A stretch of DNA of 64,000 nt from Pogonophryne albipinna (Eukaryota > Chordata > Actinopteri > Perciformes > Artedidraconidae), in the NCBI GenBank assembly GCA_028583405.1, contig JAPTMU010000289.1, positions 55,001 to 119,000 of the forward strand, written 5' to 3'. The number at the start of each line of letters is the position of its first letter. Positions within the stretch are counted from its first letter, which is position 1. Positions 23,938 through 35,972 of the stretch are shown piece after piece. The notes beneath the pieces are model-generated. The model ran no database searches and was not told where the DNA came from. It was given only the letters and a program-made list of their open reading frames with translations. The position numbers were made by a program, and so were the translations under genes.

Positions 23938-25702
23938 CCAGGGTAAAATGAAGCGCCTGTATGACCGTAAAACCGAGCAGCGCTCGTTCAGTCCTGGTGA
24001 TCAGGTCCTGGCTTTGTTGCCAATGGTTAATTCGCCGTTTCAGGCGAAATTTTCTGGCCCTTTCACAGTACTCGATCAGGTATCTGACCAAAATGTACTC
24101 CTGTCCACGCCGAAGCGTAGGAAAGCCACTCAACTCTGCCATGTAAACCTGCTGAAGTCGTACTATGGTAGTGAGTCAAAACCTCTCTCAGCAGCAGCGG
24201 CAGTGGGGAGTCAGTTCTTCGCAGGGGAGGATGATGGGGTGACAGCGCCTGATGAGAGCTTGTTGCGGGGAAGATTGAAAAACACTGAAACTTTGCGGAG
24301 TCTGGAGTCACTGTTGGGTCATTTGTCGGCAGTAGAAAGATCTGAGTTGACGGTTCTGATTCGTAGTAATCTGGGTCTATTCGGTGATACACCAAGCCGA
24401 ACACACATGTTAGTGCATGATATAGATGTAGAGGGGGCGCGTCCCATTCGCCAGCGTTTCTATCGTGTATCTGAGGAAAAACGCAAGGTCATGGACACCG
24501 AAATCAAGTACATGCTCGAAAATGGCATCGCCGAACCGTCTGGTTCAAGCTGGGCATCACCCTGTCTGCTTGTGGAGAAGTCGGATAAAAGTCCTAGGTT
24601 TTGCACAGATTATCGGAAGGTTAATACTGTTACTAAACCTGATGCGTATCCACTGCCTCGTATGGATGATTGTATTGATCAAGTTGGTTCTGCGCAGTTT
24701 GTGAGCAAGTTTGATCTTCTCAAGGGTTACTGGCAGGTTCCACTCTCCCCAAGGGCCAAGGAAATCTCCGCCTTTATTACACCCTCAGGGTTGTATTCCT
24801 ATAATGTGATGAGTTTTGGTCTGCGTAATGCTCCCTCCACATTCCAGCGACTTATGAACAGGGTGGTGTCGGGGTTGGAAGGTTGTGCCGTGTACTTGGA
24901 TGACGTTGTGATCTATAGCGATACGTGGGAGGAACATTTGGCCCGTATTAAGAGACTGTTCGACCGGTTGAGTGAGGCGTGCCTGACCGTGAACTTGGCA
25001 AAGTGTGACTTTGCAAAGGCCACCGTCACTTACCTCGGAAAAGTGGTAGGGCAGGGGACTGTGTGTGCCGTCGAGGCCAAAGTGAGTGCGATAACGAAGT
25101 ACCCAGTTCCTACCACCAAAAAAGAACTTCAGCGTTTCCTTGGGTTAGTGGGGTATTATCGCAGTTTTTGTAAAAACTTTTCAACTGTGGTAGCTCCCCT
25201 GACCGATTTGCTGAAAGGGAAGGCCCGGTATGTTTGGTCAGACGTGTGCCAGCAGGCTTTTGGTAATGTCAAGTCTGTTCTGTCCTCACCTCCGGTGCTT
25301 GCCGCTCCTTGCATGGTTCGACCTTTTCAACTGCATGTGGATGCAAGTGATGTCGGGACAGGAGCAGTACTGTTTCAAGCTGATGGCAGTGGGGTGGATC
25401 GCCCCGTGAGTTTCTATTCTAAGAAGTTTAACTCGTTTCAGTTGAACTACTCGGTGATCGAAAAGGAAACCCTCGCGCTCATTTGGGCGTTACAGCATTT
25501 CGATGTGTATGTAGGATCTAGTGTTCCTCTGGTTGTGTATACCGACCATAACCCCATCACTTTTTTGCACTCAGTTTGTTGCCCCAATCGTAGGTTGATG
25601 AGATGGATGCTGTATCTACAGGCCTATTGTCTGGACATCCGCCACATAAAAGGTTCGGATAACGTGGTGGCCGATGCTTTGTCTAGAGCTCCGAGCTCTT
25701 AA
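23938..25702 (+). pseudogene. Ty3/gypsy pol with integrase before RT (Gmr1-like), 5' part in gap
   Basis: The first 75 residues after the gap are an integrase C-terminus (KMKRLYDRKTEQRSFSPGDQ, then FSGPFTVLDQ and LCHVNLLKSYY). A linker of about 75 residues follows. The reverse transcriptase shows RFCTDYRKVN, FDLLKGYWQVPL, SFGLRNAPSTFQRLM and the catalytic YLDDVVIYS. The tether and RNase H have LHVDASDVGTGAVLFQ, EKETLAL and YTDHNPITFL, ending ADALSRAPSS at a stop at 25700. Integrase upstream of RT is the domain order of the Gmr1 group of gypsy elements from fish, opposite to ordinary gypsy. The part read is open without a stop. Gag, protease and the integrase core are in or beyond the gap. Confidence 0.85.
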
Positions 25703-25775
25703 ATGCCTCTGGGAGCCGGAGCTGATGAGATAGGTTCTACTGGGTAGTTGACGGTGTTCGTAGGGGAACTCCTTT

Positions 25776-25789
25776 CTTATGGGGGGGAG
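25776..25789 (+). promoter_or_regulatory. polypurine tract
   Basis: TTATGGGGGGGAG directly precedes TGTGACGACC, the LTR start. A purine run at this spot primes plus-strand synthesis in LTR retroelements. Confidence 0.75.
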
Positions 25790-26104
25790 TGTGACGACCC
25801 CTCCACACCACGTGGGGTGCCGCCTGGTTGTGGGTGTGCTTTGTGGGTGTTCACAGGTTCATGGCTGATGAGTCGCACCTGTGGGAGGATACCTGCCTGA
25901 TGAGCTGCACCTGGAAAGGAAAAGGATATAGGAGGAGCCCAGCCGTTATGTCGCTCTGTCTCCTCTGGGCACTTTTCCTGTGCCAGCGTCAGGGACCTGT
26001 TGCTGGTTCCTTTTGTTTGTTTGTTTTGAATAAATGAACATTATATCATACCCCTCGTCTCGCCTCCCCGCTTTATGTTGCAGCCCAGGAGCCGGGTTGT
26101 AACA
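25790..26104 (+). mobile_element. 3' LTR of the Gmr1-like element
   Basis: A 315-bp block starting TGTGACGACC and ending GGGTTGTAACA, so TGT...ACA termini, placed 88 bp after the pol stop. AATAAA at 26029-26034 fits the R region. The 5' LTR is not in the window, so target duplication and LTR identity cannot be checked. Confidence 0.8.
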
Positions 26105-26598
26105 TCTGTAAGTGATGAGGGCAAAGATCTTTTCTTGTTACGACCATTTCATTACTTGAATCTGACCTCCTGTCCTTTATGTTTGGAAAACTTACCTTCA
26201 TAAGGACTCTTAAGTTTGGTGGCCTTTAGAAATTAGGCCTGTGCAGCCTTTGACTCACTGTTATGTTTGTCTTACACGTTACACAATGGCAGCGAACAGG
26301 CCGTGACATATTTTGACCTGCTGGCAAATCATTCTCCAGTGGAACAAAACGCGTGTTTGCAAACTAATTGACCAATGAAGTAAATCAACGTTCTCTCAAT
26401 AAGTAATGGTAAAACACCAAGCTGCACCTTGCTGTTACGTGTAACTTCACCTTAGCATTCCTGTGGTTTTTCTGTGGACATAAGAGGACGAACAGCCTCA
26501 AGACTGCATATTAGGGGTTTTGAATGTCAGCAATCTGTGAAAAGCATGGGGCTTTAGTGTTTTGGTTTTAAAGGACATCCACCTTTTCAGTTGGTTAA
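26105..26598. other. no gene seen
   Basis: No recognisable feature between the LTR and the repeat block starting at 26599. Confidence 0.4.
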
Positions 26599-26751
26599 AT
26601 GAAAGTCAGAAGAGCCCAGTCTTGGTGTAGAAGTTTATATTTATATGTATGTAACTATGTTGTATATAACTTTATATATAAATGAATCTTGTGTGTAATA
26701 AATTGACTCTTCTCACACTTTAAATGACTGCGGTTTGTTCTGTGTGATGTA
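26599..26751 (+). repeat. repeat block X, left half (occupied site)
   Basis: GAAAGTCAGAAGAGCCCAGT through CTGTGTGATGTAATAA matches 33531-33690. The other half of X resumes at 31014, after the foldback element. The intact X at 33531-33858 is thus the empty-site version. Confidence 0.9.
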
Positions 26752-28131
26752 ATAATATGAAGGTAGATATGGTGCAAAATGCGAGAGCGTGTAAAACCTG
26801 ATGTGAGCACTTGCAGAAAAAAAATCTGAGCTTGTGTGCATACATTTACACTTGTATAAAATATCCACGTAACTGTGAATCAAATTTACACTTGTATAAA
26901 ATATCCACGTAACTGTGAATCAAATTTACACTTGTATAAAATATCCACGTAACTGTGAACCAAATTTGAAGTCACAGAAGAAAAAAAAGAAGTTTTGTAG
27001 CTTGTAGAAAAAAAATGAACTTAGTGATGAAATGTTCACTTGCAGAAAAATACATATTTTTTAAATATATTTTCCATTACAACTGCAACTTTATTTATTA
27101 CAACCTCTCAAATCAGTCATTACAACTTGACGAATCTGCTCTGTGGCAGTATAAATCGACGAATCTGCGGTCTTGACTTTTGCTACACTTCTTGTGATAA
27201 ATGTGTCGCAAAAGTAATTTTCACCTGTAGATGTGGGGGGAGGGAGGGGGGTTGGAGCGAAGGGGCGGAGCTATCAGAACGACGAGGCTTGGGTGACTAG
27301 AGACTGCGGGGCTAACGGTTCGTGTCGCTACTATATGGGCATAGATATGTCTCATAATTATTTGTGTGAACATAAAAATAATTTGTGTGTAAATATTTGA
27401 TATGTACATGTAAACACCATCCACAAATGCATTTAAAAGTGCAAGTGTAAAACGGATTTGCAAATACGCTAAATATTTTCACAAATAAAAAAATGATCTG
27501 TGAATATCTCTTTAACATTTACAACTTTCAATCAGGCATTTGCGAATCCATTTTGTATTTGTCGACCAAAAATGCGTTTGTGGATCTCAAATCTCTGCTC
27601 GTGGATCTCACATTTCTGCTTGTGGATCGTCTTTTTACACACATGGAATTTTGAGACATATTTTCCGCCAGTCTCTTCTAAAATCTACTCGTGTCACTCG
27701 GTTATTTTCGGAAACCACGTGATGGCCCGCTGATGACGACATTTCCGCATGATTTCAAAGTAAGAGCATGATGGTTTGTTTAATGCTCTGTTTTTTTTAT
27801 AGTGAACAGCGGAACGTTAGATGCATTCTTTATCACCATCATCATGTTATAGTGATACAGTTAGTTTGTGTTAGTTTATTGGTTCAATACAGCATATATC
27901 GAGCACTTTCGTTGATGTTGAAGTACAGGCTATACGCCACTTTCGGATCCCGGGGGGAGCAGCTGGCAGCGAAGCAGCCCAGATAAAACTCTTTCTTCAT
28001 TGTTTGTTGTGTATTCAGTCAAGCGGGTCAAAGTTACAATGTAAAATTGTAAGTACAATGTAAAGTCCTGTACTCTGCAGGTGCCGGAAAGAGCAATACA
28101 ATGACAAAACCTTTCCAAACAAAACAACTAG

Positions 28132-28197
28132 TAGGTAGGCAGGCAGGCAGGTATAGGTAGGTAGGTAGGCAGACAGGCAGACAGACAGACAGACAGG

Positions 28198-28245
<48 letters not shown>

Positions 28246-28290
28246 TAGATAGATAGATACACGGACAGATAGATGGATATCATATATAGA
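28132..28290. repeat. compound tetranucleotide microsatellite
   Basis: Runs of GGTA, GGCA, GACA and GATA in the loop of the foldback element. Confidence 0.95.
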
Positions 28291-28723
28291 TAGATACTTA
28301 ATTCATCCCAAATTGTAAATGTGTGGAAACAAGTATAAACACAATAACATTAAATACAAATGAAAGCAATAGACAGGAATATATGCATATAGAAAGGACA
28401 CGATGAATATTATAACATTTAATGTAGCCTTACTATGAAGGCTAACCTAAATACGGTGCTTTTCTACAGATTACGTTATTACTGCAATGATAAAGTAAAA
28501 TTAGGCCGATTAATAAGATGTGAAGTGCTTTGTAACTTTGACCCGCTTGACTGAATACACAACAAACAATGAAGAAAGAGTTTTATCTGGGCTGCTTCGC
28601 TGCCAGCTGCTCCCCCCGGGATCTGAAAGTGGCGTATAGCCTGTACTTCAACATCAATGCATGTGCTCGATATATGCTATATTGATCCAATAAACTAATA
28701 CAAACTAACTGTATCACTATAAC

Positions 28724-28756
<33 letters not shown>

Positions 28757-28788
28757 GTGATAAAGAATGCATCTAACGTTCCGCTGTC

Positions 28789-30120
28789 ATCATCCTTCTG
28801 GACCTGTCTACTGCATTCGACACGGTGAATCATCAGATCCTCCTTCGCACTCTCCAAGAACTTGGAGTTTCAGGCTCTGCACTTTCCCTCATCACCTCAT
28901 ACCTCAAAGACCGCACCTACAGGGTTACTTGGAGAGGGTCGGAGTCCGACCCTTGTCAATTAACTACAGGTGTCCCTCAGGGCTCTGTTCTTGGTCCCTT
29001 CCACTTCTCCTTGTACACAAACTCGTTCGGATCTGTCATTAGCCCGCATGGTTTTTCATTCCACTGCTACGCTGACGACACCCAATTAATTCTGTCCTTT
29101 CCCCGCTCAGAGACCCAGGTCGTCGCACCCATCTCTGCTTGTCTAGCTGACATCTCTCAGTGGATGTCTGCTCATCACCTCAAGCTCAACCTTGACAAGA
29201 CTGAACTGCTTTTCCTTCCGGGAAAAGATTGTCCCACTCTTGACCTAACAATCAACATCGGCACCTCTGTTGTTTCCCCGACTCAGACTGCAAGGAATCT
29301 GGGTGTGATCCTAGATAACAACCTGTCCTTCACTGCAAACATAGCTGCTACAACCCGCTGCTGCAGATACACGCTTTACAACATCAGGAGGATACATCCC
29401 CAGCTGACCCAGAAAGCGACGCAGGTTCTGGTCCAGGCTCTCGTCATCTCACGCCTAGACTACTGCAACTCCCTCCTGGCTGGTCTACCTGCATGTGCCA
29501 TCCGACCTCTGCAGCTCATCCAGAATGCAGCGGCTCGTCTGGTCTTCAACCTTCCTAAATTCTCCCACACCACGCCGCTCCTCCGCTCCCTCCACTGGCT
29601 TCCGGTAACTGCTAGAATCCACTTCAAGACAATGGTCCTTGCGTACCATGCTGCGAATGGATCTGGCCCTTCCTACATCCAGGACATGGTTAAACCGTAC
29701 ACCCCAGCACGTGCACTCCGCTCTGCATCAACCAAATGGCTCGCTGCACCCTCGCTGTGAAGGGGACCCAAGTTCCCATCAGCAAAAACACGTGGGTTTG
29801 CTATCCTGACTCCAAAATGGTGGAATGAGCTCCCCATTGACATCAGGACAGCAGATAGCTTACACACCTTCCGGCGCAGACTGAAAACTCATCTCTTTCG
29901 ACTCCACTTCAAGCAATAGAACTATTAACAAAGCACTTATATACTAATAAAGGACTGGCTTACCTAAAGCCAGTTGAGTAGCACTTGAAATGTTTTTGCT
30001 CTATGAAACCTGATGTACTTATATGATTCTGTTTTCTTCAAGTTTGTATTTTGTTGATCGAACGCACTTATTGTAAGTCGCTTTGGATAAAAGCGTCAGC
30101 TAAATGCAATGTAATGTAAT
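28789..30120 (+). mobile_element. L2-type LINE, 5'-truncated, inserted in foldback right arm
   Basis: Starts within the RT (LDLSTAFDTVNHQILL-like) and carries GVPQGSVLGPFHFSLYT, CYADDTQLILSF, ISRLDYCNSLLAGLP, LIQNAAARLVF and LRSLHWLPV, the usual fish L2 C-terminal RT blocks. A TGA at 29758 and a frame change precede the terminal WWNELP..FRRRLKTHLF segment, so it is inactive. The tail TTGTAAGTCGCTTTGGATAA followed by AAGCGTCAGCTAAATG is the classic fish L2 3' end. The insertion splits the reverse-complement match between the foldback arms. Confidence 0.9.
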
Positions 30121-31013
30121 AATAAAAAACAGAGCATTAAACAAACCATCATGCTCTTACTTTGAAATCATGCGGAAATGTCGTCATCAGCGGGCCATCA
30201 CGTGGTTTCCGAAAATAACCGAGTGACACGAGTAGATTTTAGAAGAGACCGGCGGAAAATATGTCTCAAAATTCCGTGTGTGTAAAAAGACGATCCACAA
30301 GCAGAAATGTGAGATCCACGAGCAGAGATTTAAGATCCGCAAACGCATTTTTGGTCGACAAATACAAAATGGATTCACAAATGCCTGATTGAAAGTTGTA
30401 AATGTTAAAGAGATATTCACAGATCTTTTTTTTATTTGTGAAAATATTTAGCGTATTTGCAGATCCGTTTTAGACTTGCACATTTATTTGTGAGTTTGCA
30501 AATCTTTTAAATGCATTTGTGGATGGTGTTTTACGTTTACATATCATATATTTACACACAAATTATTTTTATGTTCACACAAATAATTATGAGACATATC
30601 TATGCCCATACATTCATCGCAAGAAGTGTAGCAAAGGTCAAGACCGCAGATTCGTCGATTTATACTGCCACAGAGCAGATTCGTCAAGTTGTAATGACTG
30701 ATTTGAGAGCTTGTAATAGCCAAGTTGCAGTTGTAATGAAAATATATTTAAAAAATATGTATTTTTCTGCAAGTGAACATTTCATCACTAAGTTCATTTT
30801 TTTTCTACAAGCTACAACACTTTTTTTTTCTTCTGTGACTTCAAATTTGGTTCACAGTTACATGGATATTTTATACAAGTGTACATTTGGTTCACAGTTA
30901 CGTGGATATTTTATACAAGTGTAAATGTATGCACACAAGCTCAGATTTTTTTCTGCAAGTGCTCACATCAGGTTTTACACGCTCTCGCATTTTGCAACAT
31001 ATCTACCTTCATA

Positions 31014-31190
31014 TAATAACCTCAACTATTCTTTGGTGCGTAAGGGAAGGAGCACAAACTCGTCGCAAAACAAGACAACTCACATTTCAGCGTCAACATT
31101 TTATTTTATATTGTGGTAGAGCCTGTTTTGCCACTCCTCCGTGTGTGGTTTGTTTTCTTAGCCTCATATGAGGGTGTGTCGCTTAAAGGG
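31014..31190 (+). repeat. repeat block X, right half (occupied site)
   Basis: TAATAACCTCAACTATTCTT onward to TTAGCCTCATATGAGGGTGT matches 33685-33858, which is contiguous there with the left half. Confidence 0.9.
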
Positions 31191-32141
<951 letters not shown>

Positions 32142-33520
32142 AAGCGTTCAGACCTGACGCGACGCGATGTTTGGGGGCGGCGCGATTACATGTAAAGTCA
32201 ATGCAGAGACGCGATCAGACGCGAATTCGCTCCGACGGCGCGCATGAAGCGGTGGACGCGGCGCGAATCACACGATTGAGGCGATTGAAGGGGGCCGCGT
32301 CAAACGTGAGAGTTCAATTTTTTCAACTCGGTCGTCAAATTCACGTGACGAGTTCTCGCGGAAGCCAATCAGCGGTGAGGATCTCAGCCTGCCGTCACTG
32401 ACGTTCAACCAGAAAACATCAGCCATTAGCTGTTAGCACACAGAGATCACAGCTCCTCATATCTGTTCAGAAACTGTACAAAAGTTAAACAAGTACAAAC
32501 CACAGACTGTCTGTGTCATGGCGAATACAGTCGCTGGTTTATTTATGTCTGTAGGCCGTTGTTATGAGTGTGGTGTGAGCATATACAACGTTAGATTAGC
32601 CTGGTCGACCCAATCTCCATTCAGAAAACAAGCATTTTAAAAGGTTTTTCGCCTGCCGTCTTGTCTGCAGACTTGTCAAGCATTAATTCATGGTTTTTAC
32701 TAACCGGTATCAGTATGTTGTTACGTCTGCATCATTTAGAAACGTGTATTACAATTTAATCATGGTAAAATATCTTCATTTTGTTGTAGTTGTAGCTCCC
32801 GAGTCAGCGCGTCTTGTTTGAATGATGCGAGTAAACACAGCTGGCAGCCGCGGTGAAACTCGAGCGACTAGAGCGATGCGATAGGAGCGTTTAGAGCGAA
32901 GCGAATATTCGCATCGCGTCCGGTGTGAACGTAGCTGCGTTCAGACCGGACGCGATGCGCATATTCGCTTCACAACGGCCTACAGACATAAATAAACCAG
33001 CGACTGTATTCACCATGACACAGACAGTCTGTGGTTTGTTCTTGTTTAACTTTTGTACAGTTTCTGAACAGATATGAGGAGCTGTGATCTCTGTGTGCTA
33101 ACTGCTAACAGCTAATGGCTGATGTTTTCTGGTTGAATGTCAGTAAAGGCAGGCTGAGATCCTCACCGCTGATTGGCTTCCGCGAGAACGCGTCACGTGA
33201 ATTTGACGGTCGAGTTGAAAAAATTGAACTCTCGCGTTTGACGCGGCACCGTTCAATCGCCTCAATCACGCCGCGTCCACCACTTCATGCTCGTCGTCGG
33301 AGCGAATTTGCGTCTGTCCGCTTCTCTGCATTGACTTTACAAGTAATCACGCCTACCCCAAACATAGCATTGCGTCCGGTCTGAACGCAGCATAATGCTA
33401 CATTCACACCGGACGCGATGCGAATATTCGCTTTGCTCTAATCGCTCAAGTTTCACCGCGGCTTGCAGTTTTTTTTATCGCGTCATTCAAAACAGACATA
33501 CCGTTGACGCGCTGCGCCGT
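32142..33520. mobile_element. compound palindromic element
   Basis: 32142-32560 is the reverse complement of about 32938-33392, and 32787-32935 is the reverse complement of 33396-33520. Every boundary carries a GCGTTCA(C/G)ACCGGACGCGA-type motif followed by TGCGAATATTCGC. Fish MITEs with such GC-rich ends are common. I read this as one foldback element inside or next to a second. No coding capacity is seen. Confidence 0.8.
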
Positions 33521-33530
33521 TGACGGACAG

Positions 33531-33858
33531 TTGAAAGTCAGAAGAGCCCAGTCTTGGTGTAGAAGTTTATATTTATAATTTTATATGTATGTAACTATGT
33601 TGTATATAACTTTATATATAAATTAATCTTGTGCGTAAAAAATTGACTCTTCTCACACTTTAAATGACTGTGGTTTGTTCTGTGTGATGTAATAACCTCA
33701 ACTATTCTTTGGTGCGTAAGGGAAGGAGCACAAACTCGTCACAAAACAAGACAACTCACATGTCAGCGTCAACATTTTATTTAATATTGTGGTAGAGCCT
33801 GTTTTGCCACTCCGTGTCTGGTTTGTTTTCTTAGCCTCATATCAGGGTGTGTCTCTTA
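33531..33858 (+). repeat. repeat block X, uninterrupted (empty site)
   Basis: Matches 26599-26751 followed immediately by 31014-31190, with single TAATAA at the point where the foldback element sits in the other copy. Confidence 0.9.
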
Positions 33859-34797
33859 ACCTCTTAATAGGCCGCAAGGTGAACCTCGAAAAGTCCTTTA
33901 GAAAAGAAATCCCGCTCCACAGAAGTGGAACTACACAATCTTTAGTTCATAAAAAAGAACGAGTCATGCTTATCCACCAAAAAAAAGTTCGTCGCTAAAA
34001 TTACTGCCAATTCTTCTAGGCACGTAATTATTGGCAGAACTAGTCCCTTCCAAACGTAATAATATCTTGGTCAAAAGTAGTGCCACGGTCCGTCACGTGA
34101 TCGTGCTACACCAATTGGGTAGCTGCATATTGTCAACAGAAGTGAAAGATGGCCGCCTACATGGTTACGCTAAAGCAGACCAAATGGATTCTAAACAGTG
34201 CTGTATGCTTGTTTTATGTCATGTTTTGTCATATGTCTTAATACATCACTAAGTCCGAGGTATTGGCGTTATATACGCGGTATTTGTGAGAGGTTTTACT
34301 ATCTGGGAACAGAGTTGACCATCGAATCAACATTGGCTAGCAGCGTTTATCAGCCAACTCCAGCTACAACAACATTGCTGGACTACCATGTTCGCATCGC
34401 TAGGTTCATTGGCTGAGCTCGTGGATTATTCCATTAGACTGAGGACTTTTTGTCTGTCTGTCTGTTGTTATTGTTACCCTGTACACGTTAAATGCACTCT
34501 TAAAATAAACATGACTTGATTTCATACATAGCTGCGTCCAAGAAGAAGGTTAACTTGTTACGTTAAGTAATTTAGATCAATAAAATGCAGTACTTATACC
34601 AATGTCCATTGATTCATTTATTTACTCATTAATCATATAATAATTGGATGAATTACATTATTATTATTATAGATTATTATTATAGATATAAATAGATTAT
34701 TATTATAGATATATATAATATATATTATTATTATTATTGTAATATGATAATATTGTATTTGTAACTTCAAAATCAATACCACTGTGTAACTGTCATG

Positions 34798-34946
34798 GAG
34801 GGTGTACAGTCTGTTGATGTTGTTGAAGACCTGCAGTGTGATCATGAGGAATGTGACACACGGATGTTTTTACATGCCCAACATGCTGCACAGGAGCACA
34901 AAGCTGTCGTCATCAAGAGCTCTGACACTGATGTGGCAGAGCTCTT
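34798..34946 (+). pseudogene. inverted 5' fragment of the XPG-like gene
   Basis: Repeats the first 50 codons of the gene at 35972, in opposite orientation, then diverges right after SSDTDVA. It is part of the left arm of the palindrome. Confidence 0.85.
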
Positions 34947-35079
34947 GAAATTTATTCATTTATTTACTCATTCATCCCTCCACAAATGAAAACAACACTG
35001 ATGAACCATAAAAACGACATTTATTACAAATATAAAAGGTATGACATAGAAAACAGTACAAAACAGAATAAGGACACTC

Positions 35080-35972
35080 CTATTCCTCACTGTCAGTGTC
35101 AGGGCAGTCATCGTTCTCTTCCTCCGTTTCTTTTTTATTTTCACAATTTGAGCAACGACATAAGTCTGTGCAACAGAGTCCTGCAGAGAAGCATGAACAT
35201 CTGCCTTTCTCACAGGCAGACTCTTTGCAGCTGCAGTGTATCACATTCAACACACTGTCAGGGGCAGGATTTATTGTCATCCAGGTGACGTGCAAGTTCC
35301 CATCCTCTATTTCCCAACCATATCCAGCAGGTGATGGAGCATTTATTTCTCTTTTGAGACAGGACCTCATTATTGCTGCCTGGTTGCCCTTTTGCAGTGC
35401 TGATGGAGGGCATCAGGAGTAGGGGGAATGCTTCATTCGGGCAAGGCCGATGATGCCATACAGAAAGCCTTGTACCTAGCATCATTTACATTTTCGGCTG
35501 CTGGCTGATCATATAGGTGACATACATACCGGCAAAGAAGTGCAAATGTTGATTGCTCCAAGTTAAAGTTACTACCTAAACTTCTAAAAGCCTTAAGGTA
35601 GTCATCTTTCTCACATGCAACAGCAAATGACTTTCTTTTACCTTTGCCATAGAAAGCGCTTGTGGAGTCACACCCAGAGAACGTGTGAATTCCAATCAAG
35701 GCTGAACACACACTGGTTCCGAGAGCTGATGACACCATGGCAATGTCAATGATCCGTGTCCTGTTGCCAGTCCCTGTGAAAACATATAAGCTGCATGGCA
35801 AATCTGCCTGCAGACTTACAGCAATGACTGCCACATCAGTGTCAGAGCTCTTGATGACGACAGCTTTGTGCTCCTGTGCAGCATGTTGGGCATGTAAAAA
35901 CATCCGTGTGTCACATTCCTCATGATCACACTGCAGGTCTTCAACAACATCAACAGACTGTACACCCTCCAT
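35080..35972 (-). pseudogene. XPG/FEN1-like nuclease plus Cys-rich (CXC-like) tail, broken
   Basis: From 35972, DHEECDTRMFLHAQHAA and VVIKSSDTDVAVIAV resemble the acidic XPG-I segment of FEN1-type nucleases. FSGCDSTSAFYGKGKRKSF resembles their helix-turn-helix (GCDY...GIGPK). An in-frame stop follows ..ASSALPE (35433). After a frame change the rest reads GYGWEIEDGNLHVTWM and then CSCKESACEKGRCSCFSAGL with further Cys, ending DTDSEE at 35080. Such a tail resembles tesmin/TSO1-type CXC repeats. AATAAA lies near 35025. Proteins of this make-up are repeated in fish and cnidarian genomes; the nuclease reading is my inference from motif spacing. The stop and frameshift make this copy inactive, and the N-terminal part of any full protein is absent. 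Confidence 0.6.

Larger units (their letters stand above)
26752..31013. mobile_element. giant foldback element with nested L2
   Basis: Both ends read TATGAAGGTAGATATG inward. The left arm runs about 26752-28038. The right arm is its reverse complement at 28532-28788 and, after the L2 insertion, 30121-31013. The arms are about 1.29 and 1.15 kb; the loop (28039-28531) holds a microsatellite. The left arm has three tandem 40-bp units (26846-26965) where the right has two, and about 125 bp near 27209-27335 that the right lacks. TAATAA flanks both sides and is single in the empty site at 33690, so it is the target duplication or includes it. No transposase is encoded. Superfamily not identified. 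Confidence 0.85.

Noticed and set aside
22403..25702. A single 1099-residue protein
   Set aside because: It passes through 1000 N and joins an rve-type gene to a different gypsy pol.
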